Origin: Bacillota bacterium
GTDB lineage: Bacteria; Bacillota; Bacilli; Paenibacillales; NBRC-103111
Direction: 5' to 3'
Assembly: GCA_023386955.1 (NCBI GenBank)
Contig: JAEWIS010000014.1
Coordinates: 116,281-180,280, forward strand
DNA: 64,000 bases
Shown: positions 60,014 through 64,000 of the stretch, piece after piece
How the letters are laid out: every line of letters starts with the position of its first letter
Numbering within the stretch: position 1 is the stretch's first letter
Notes under the pieces: model-generated
What the model was told of the DNA's origin: nothing
What the model saw: only the letters and a program-made list of their open reading frames with translations
Databases searched by the model: none
Made by a program: the position numbers and the translations under genes

Positions 60014-62146
60014 CTAGCTCTGCTTAATATTGGCCGCCACCACGATAATCTGCGTATCCGGCTCGAAGGTGGATACCTCAATATCCATCAGCAGCTCCAG
60101 CTGCTCGAAATCGGAGGCCGAGAAGTCCATAATCCGCGCGCCCAGACACAGATAGAAGTCAGGCCGGGCAATCAGCTCGGTTTGATACACCGCCATACTT
60201 TCCCACAGCTTCTTCACGGCATCGAGGTAATCACCTGCCGTGGTTTTGATGGCCATCCCCCGGCCACGCTGCACCTTGATGAAACCCTTGGTGTCGAGAA
60301 TCCGAATAGCCCCGGCATCTCCCGCCTTGCTGTTTTGCTCCCCGTAGATGGACACATATTTGGTCTTCTCCAAAAGCCGGGTCTGCTCCACGGAAATCCG
60401 CATATCGTTGGCCGCCAGCTGCCGGAGCTCCTCATCCGTACATTCCTTCAGCAGCTCGTTGGTTTTCACCTCGGTAGAGCCGGTGGCGATGGCGGTCACC
60501 TTGGAGGTCTGCGGGTCAATATCAATGTGGATTTCGATGCTCTCCGGCGTTGCTCCGCTTTGGATGGCCTTATTCATGGCCTCCACCTTCAGCGCGCCGA
60601 TCATTTCCTTAGTCGGGGAAGGAATAATCCGTTCCACCACATCCCGCACCATGGACAACGCCACGCCGATAGATGAAATAACTTCCGCATTTTCAGGAAT
60701 ACTATACTTCAACCCCATTTTTTCGGCAAAATATATAATTAGGGAAGCGGCGCCCCCGCCAACGCCAACCAGGGAAATCTGATCCTTCTCCAGCTTGTAC
60801 TTCTCGGCCAGGGACAGAATAACCGGTTCAATCTTGGCGTATGCCTTCTCCATAATTTGCTTCGCAATATCCTCGGCGGTGGTACCGCAATAGTCGGCCA
60901 AAGCCTGCATGGCTTTCCGGGCGGCTTCCACATTGCCGTAGGAGAAATGCTCCTGCTTGACCAACCCCAGCACATTGGCCGCACAGGAGTTGGTGATGGT
61001 CACCCGGTCGCCGTTTTCCATACGAATGGCCACATAATCGGCAGGATCACCCGGCTTGGGAGAGAAAAACTCCACCTGGGGTCCTTTAATCCGCCCAGGT
61101 TCGGTAAATACGGAATAATCCAACCCAGCGATGTGTGCTGAACGCGGGCCCACATCCACAATGCCGCTTTTGTTGGCACGGACCATAGAGCCTCCGGCTA
61201 CACCCAGCACCCGCACATCCAGGGAATTCACATAAGTAGGGTGACCGCCGACGATGGAATAGTCAATAGCCGGACGGCCGTTTTTGATAACCCCGATATT
61301 GGTTGTGGTGCCTCCCACTTCGAAATATACACCGTTGGATGCTCTCAGATACATCAAGGAGCCCATAACGGATGCCGCCGGTCCGGACAGCATGGTGAGC
61401 ACGGGACGTTTCTTCATCTCGCTGATTTCCATAACGCCGCCGTCGCCTCTCATAATCATCAGCGGAACATGGACGCCGGCTTCCCTGACAGAACGCTCTG
61501 TGGAGTTCGCCGTATCCAGCATCTTCGGCAGAATACTGGCATTGATCGCTGCCGTTCTGGTCCGTCGGGTCAGCCCATACAGCTTTGTTATATCCGAGGC
61601 CATGGTGGTCGGGATCCCTTTTTTCTCGGCTTTTTCATAAACGACTGCTTCCGGTCTGCCGTTGTCCACACCAAAGGCCATGGACGGCACAATGACCTGG
61701 GCTCCCTGCTTCACAAGGTCATTAATGACATCCAGGACGGAAGCATCGGTCATCTTCTTGATATTGATAAAGCTGTTGAAAATCTTGATTTCCTTGCCGT
61801 TACCCAAATCTATATTTTGCAGCTTCGTTTGTCTTTTGGCAAAAAAGCCTTCCAGGCCGCCCTTGCTCATGCCGATAATCCCAACCTGGGCAATATCCCC
61901 TTCAATTAAAGCGTTCGTAGCTTGGGTGGTACTGTGGGCAACAAATACCACATCTTTGGCTTCGATATTATTTTCCTTCAGACAGTTTTGAAAGCATTTG
62001 ACAACCCCCGCAGCCACACCCTTGGGATCATCATGTGTGGTTTTTACCGACGATTTGCCGATAATCTCCTGTGTTTCATTGTCGATGGCCACTGCTTTTG
62101 TATGTGTTCCTCCTACATCTATTCCCACTCTAACCGATTTACTCAT
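60014..62146 (-). CDS. Hydantoinase/oxoprolinase family protein (HyuA-type)
   Basis: The 710-residue protein matches HyuA: VGIDVGGTHTKAVAIDNET at the start (phosphate-binding ATPase fold), VEVGGTTTNIGVIKNGR near residue 283, and the C-terminal domain ending VVAANIKQS. HyuA-type subunits open hydantoin or 5-oxoproline-like rings with ATP. The usual partner HyuB is absent, so it may act alone or on a different substrate. GGAGG precedes the ATG by eight bases. It lies 81 bases after the transporter gene. Confidence 0.88.
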   Translation of the reverse strand: MSKSVRVGIDVGGTHTKAVAIDNETQEIIGKSSVKTTHDDPKGVAAGVVKCFQNCLKENNIEAKDVVFVAHSTTQATNALIEGDIAQVGIIGMSKGGLEGFFAKRQTKLQNIDLGNGKEIKIFNSFINIKKMTDASVLDVINDLVKQGAQVIVPSMAFGVDNGRPEAVVYEKAEKKGIPTTMASDITKLYGLTRRTRTAAINASILPKMLDTANSTERSVREAGVHVPLMIMRGDGGVMEISEMKKRPVLTMLSGPAASVMGSLMYLRASNGVYFEVGGTTTNIGVIKNGRPAIDYSIVGGHPTYVNSLDVRVLGVAGGSMVRANKSGIVDVGPRSAHIAGLDYSVFTEPGRIKGPQVEFFSPKPGDPADYVAIRMENGDRVTITNSCAANVLGLVKQEHFSYGNVEAARKAMQALADYCGTTAEDIAKQIMEKAYAKIEPVILSLAEKYKLEKDQISLVGVGGGAASLIIYFAEKMGLKYSIPENAEVISSIGVALSMVRDVVERIIPSPTKEMIGALKVEAMNKAIQSGATPESIEIHIDIDPQTSKVTAIATGSTEVKTNELLKECTDEELRQLAANDMRISVEQTRLLEKTKYVSIYGEQNSKAGDAGAIRILDTKGFIKVQRGRGMAIKTTAGDYLDAVKKLWESMAVYQTELIARPDFYLCLGARIMDFSASDFEQLELLMDIEVSTFEPDTQIIVVAANIKQS

Positions 62147-62227
62147 GGTCGTCCTCCGATTCTTTTGTAATGGTGGAATGACCGGCTTTTACACAAGTGC
62201 AAAAGCCGGTCAGGTAAACGCGTAAGC

Positions 62228-63577
62228 TTAAACCAGACTACCGTACATAAAAAATACGATGGCGCACAGAATAATTCCGATAATCCAGCCTGTAGGAATG
62301 GACATCTTCATATAATCTCTTGCAGGCACCTTCGTGTAGCCGAAGCCCCACGCAACCCAGGATTGAGTAACGTCCAAATGCTGAGGCGCAACGGTAGTAA
62401 TGGCGAACAACGGATAGAGGAACTGCACGGGCCATGCGGCCGTGGATACCACTACAGCCAGGATCGCCGAGCCGGAGCCTACCAGGTTCATCGGGCCACG
62501 GAAGAAGCCCAGCGGTGTTAATACAGCAAACACGATACACAAGAGAAGCGCCGAGGTAGGCATTACACCGTTCAGCAGGGTTTTGAAGTACGGTGAGGCA
62601 TAGGTTGCCGCGTTATTAAACATGGACAGAGTCAACAGGAAGCCGATCATAGGCGCAACATCGATGGCCCCGTCGGAAAATTGTTTGGAGAGCATCCGGG
62701 ACACATTGCTGAAGCCACCCTTCAGCTTTCCGCAGGTCAGCAAGGCGAACAGCGAGGAGAAGATAAAGCCGAAGATAATCGGCACCTTGAACACCACCAC
62801 GCCAACAACCGGCAGAATGATGGAAATCCACGAAATAGCCGGGGCATCCTTGGTGGAGCCCTCATCCGCAGTTGCCGCCCATGCACGGGTCAGCTTCTTG
62901 CGGTTCATGAAGAGGTTGGCCACAACCAGCACAACCAGCAGGGAAACACCCATACCGATCATCCCGAAGTTAAAATAAGCGTTGTAATCATAGCTGGCAT
63001 AGCTTTTTTCGGCTGTTGCAAAAATCGCCTGGTACTGCTTGAAGTTGACGATATTCCCGAAGATACCGGCCATAATCGATCCCATAAAGGAGAAGAGTGC
63101 AATCGGAGCGGGAATACCCAGCGAAAGCATAATCGGCAATACAATTACTGCGATGGAGATAACCGGCCCGATGCCTGTCATGGAGGTGAAGATTATGGCG
63201 GTGACGATACATAAGAGGGACATGGTCACCCGGGGTTTATCCCCGCCCAGCTCGACTACCTTCCGGATCAGCGTAGCTGCAATACCTGTGTCAATGAGCA
63301 CCCTGCCGAAGAAGGCGCCGAAGAAGATGTTGACCAGAATGGCCTTGCCGTAATTCTCCGGCCCTGTCTGAAATACGTTGGTCAAAACGTCGATCAGTGA
63401 TTTGCCTTCCATAACGGAAGTGGGGTGAATACTGTTGCCGATCAAGGCAATCGTCGTCCAGAGGACCGACATTACAAAAAAACCTACCATGAGGTTATAA
63501 CCCTTTACGCAATACCACACCAAACCGAAAAACGATAAAATCATGATGAAACCGATTACAACATTCGTAACATCCAC
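62228..63577 (-). CDS. Transporter of the CitMHS/GntP-like ion transporter superfamily
   Basis: The 449-residue membrane protein has about eleven or twelve hydrophobic segments, beginning VVIGFIMILSFFGLVWYC and ending IIGIILCAIVFFMYG. Helix-loop features such as TSMTGIGPVISIAV near residue 135 and PLGFFRGPMNLVGSGSAILA near residue 361 suggest a C4-dicarboxylate or citrate-type carrier. The GTG at 63577 has GGAGG seven bases upstream; the longer frame adds 22 unlikely residues. It is the first gene of the operon with hydantoinase and probably imports its substrate. Confidence 0.78.
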   Translation of the reverse strand: MDVTNVVIGFIMILSFFGLVWYCVKGYNLMVGFFVMSVLWTTIALIGNSIHPTSVMEGKSLIDVLTNVFQTGPENYGKAILVNIFFGAFFGRVLIDTGIAATLIRKVVELGGDKPRVTMSLLCIVTAIIFTSMTGIGPVISIAVIVLPIMLSLGIPAPIALFSFMGSIMAGIFGNIVNFKQYQAIFATAEKSYASYDYNAYFNFGMIGMGVSLLVVLVVANLFMNRKKLTRAWAATADEGSTKDAPAISWISIILPVVGVVVFKVPIIFGFIFSSLFALLTCGKLKGGFSNVSRMLSKQFSDGAIDVAPMIGFLLTLSMFNNAATYASPYFKTLLNGVMPTSALLLCIVFAVLTPLGFFRGPMNLVGSGSAILAVVVSTAAWPVQFLYPLFAITTVAPQHLDVTQSWVAWGFGYTKVPARDYMKMSIPTGWIIGIILCAIVFFMYGSLV

Positions 63578-63600
63578 ACAATTTCCTCCCTTTAATTGAT

Positions 63601-63649
63601 CAACATGTTGGTTGTCTAACATGCTACACACCGATACTAACATGTTAGT
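63601..63649 (-). promoter_or_regulatory. Three AACATG-type operators upstream of the transporter
   Basis: CAACATGTTG (63601-63610) and ACTAACATGTTAGT (63636-63649) are perfect palindromes, and TAACATGCTA (63617-63626) is a near-match. They lie 24-72 bases before the transporter start and suit a dimeric GntR regulator. Confidence 0.7.
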
Positions 63650-63698
63650 TATTTGCCGTCAATATATTTTTTAACCGCTTTCATAATGCACAAAAAAC

Positions 63699-63730
63699 AG
63701 CCGTTCCCCGACAATTTCGAAGGAACGGCT
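63699..63730 (-). terminator. Terminator of an unseen gene entering from the right
   Basis: AGCCGTTCC pairs with GGAACGGCT, with TTTTTTGTGC on the minus-strand 3' side. No gene on the minus strand ends nearby within the window. Confidence 0.7.
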
Positions 63731-64000
63731 GCTATCAAATTGCCCTTTTATACATGTTTTGCGCCATAGTAATGCGGGACACCGCACCTGCCAAGCGGAA
63801 TGGAGAAGATGGATCCGGCATGTTCGTTTCTGGCGATGGTCCATTAAACCGGGATCCGATTCTAACGGCGGGGACGGTTCAACCCCCTAATTTTGGACAC
63901 ATCCACCTTCATGCTTACTGTTTCATTACAATGCTACTTGTTTGGGGCTAAGAGCCCCCGTTGAGACCAAACGGAGATAGTCACGGGGCGACCAGTCTTC
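63731..64000. other. Right-edge stretch without a supported gene
   Basis: The only frames are a 65-codon plus-strand frame and a 37-codon minus-strand frame, both without ribosome sites. A GGGGCT-AAG-AGCCCC hairpin lies near 63943-63957. It may be the end of a mobile element or a non-coding RNA transcribed from the right. Confidence 0.35.

Noticed and set aside
1..64000. CRISPR array, prophage or integrative element
   Set aside because: No regularly spaced direct repeats, integrase, phage structural genes or att-type duplications were seen.

Overview
The window looks like chromosome from an endospore-forming, Gram-positive firmicute of the Paenibacillus type. The evidence is a spore SASP gene (sspI) with a sigma-G promoter, YheC/YheD-like and YjcZ-like spore proteins, strong AGGAGG ribosome sites, a LiaFSR/PspA envelope-stress operon, many AraC regulators beside glycoside hydrolases, and several families of intergenic palindromic repeats. 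This placement is inferred from gene content; no rRNA is present. I saw no tRNA, rRNA, CRISPR array or intact transposon.

Layout. 1-21 kb is a carbohydrate region. It holds a two-dehydrogenase plus isomerase operon with a divergent AraC gene, an extremely methionine-rich 71-residue protein, a GH52 beta-xylosidase and an AraC gene. A long leftward operon follows: GH116-like hydrolase with CBM6-like and CBM32-like domains, solute-binding lipoprotein, two permeases, second solute-binding lipoprotein. It has no ATPase of its own and is flanked by a divergent AraC gene and a membrane-bound AraC sensor. 21-34 kb is mostly housekeeping: an SpoU methyltransferase, ktrA, sspI, a BASS transporter, a YheC/D-like protein, prfC, a Tat-type phosphoesterase, a chemoreceptor-like protein, an SDR, zwf and a GNAT. 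33.5-40 kb has an orphan FliD-like protein and an envelope-stress operon (LiaI-like, PspA, PspC, PspA, LiaF, LiaS, LiaR).

40-49 kb mixes small spore proteins and a GNAT with a metal and cofactor region: moaA with an LpdD-like gene, a hemerythrin-like HHE protein, two feoA genes, feoB and a Cys-rich FeoB partner under Fur-like boxes, mobA, and a second HHE protein. 49-58 kb carries a GH30 enzyme, AraC, MOSC, a phosphatase, an HxlR regulator, an oxalate-decarboxylase-like bicupin with an altered lid, a DUF488 protein, an orphan IlvB-type acetolactate synthase, a flavin reductase and a small Cys-motif protein. 58-64 kb is a hydantoinase/oxoprolinase plus transporter operon, followed by an HExxH peptidase and a GntR/FCD regulator.

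The signals most worth following are four. (1) The Met-rich microprotein. (2) Four TGTGA-N6-TCACA-type (Fnr-like) sites placed about 40-43 bases before probable start points, in front of two HHE genes, the orphan ilvB and the small Cys-motif gene. (3) A mobile-looking intergenic repeat family with five copies, one sitting inside the lia operon. (4) The hydantoinase/transporter/peptidase/GntR locus with three AACATG-type operator candidates. Starts were moved from the longest frame wherever a ribosome site or family alignment favoured another codon.
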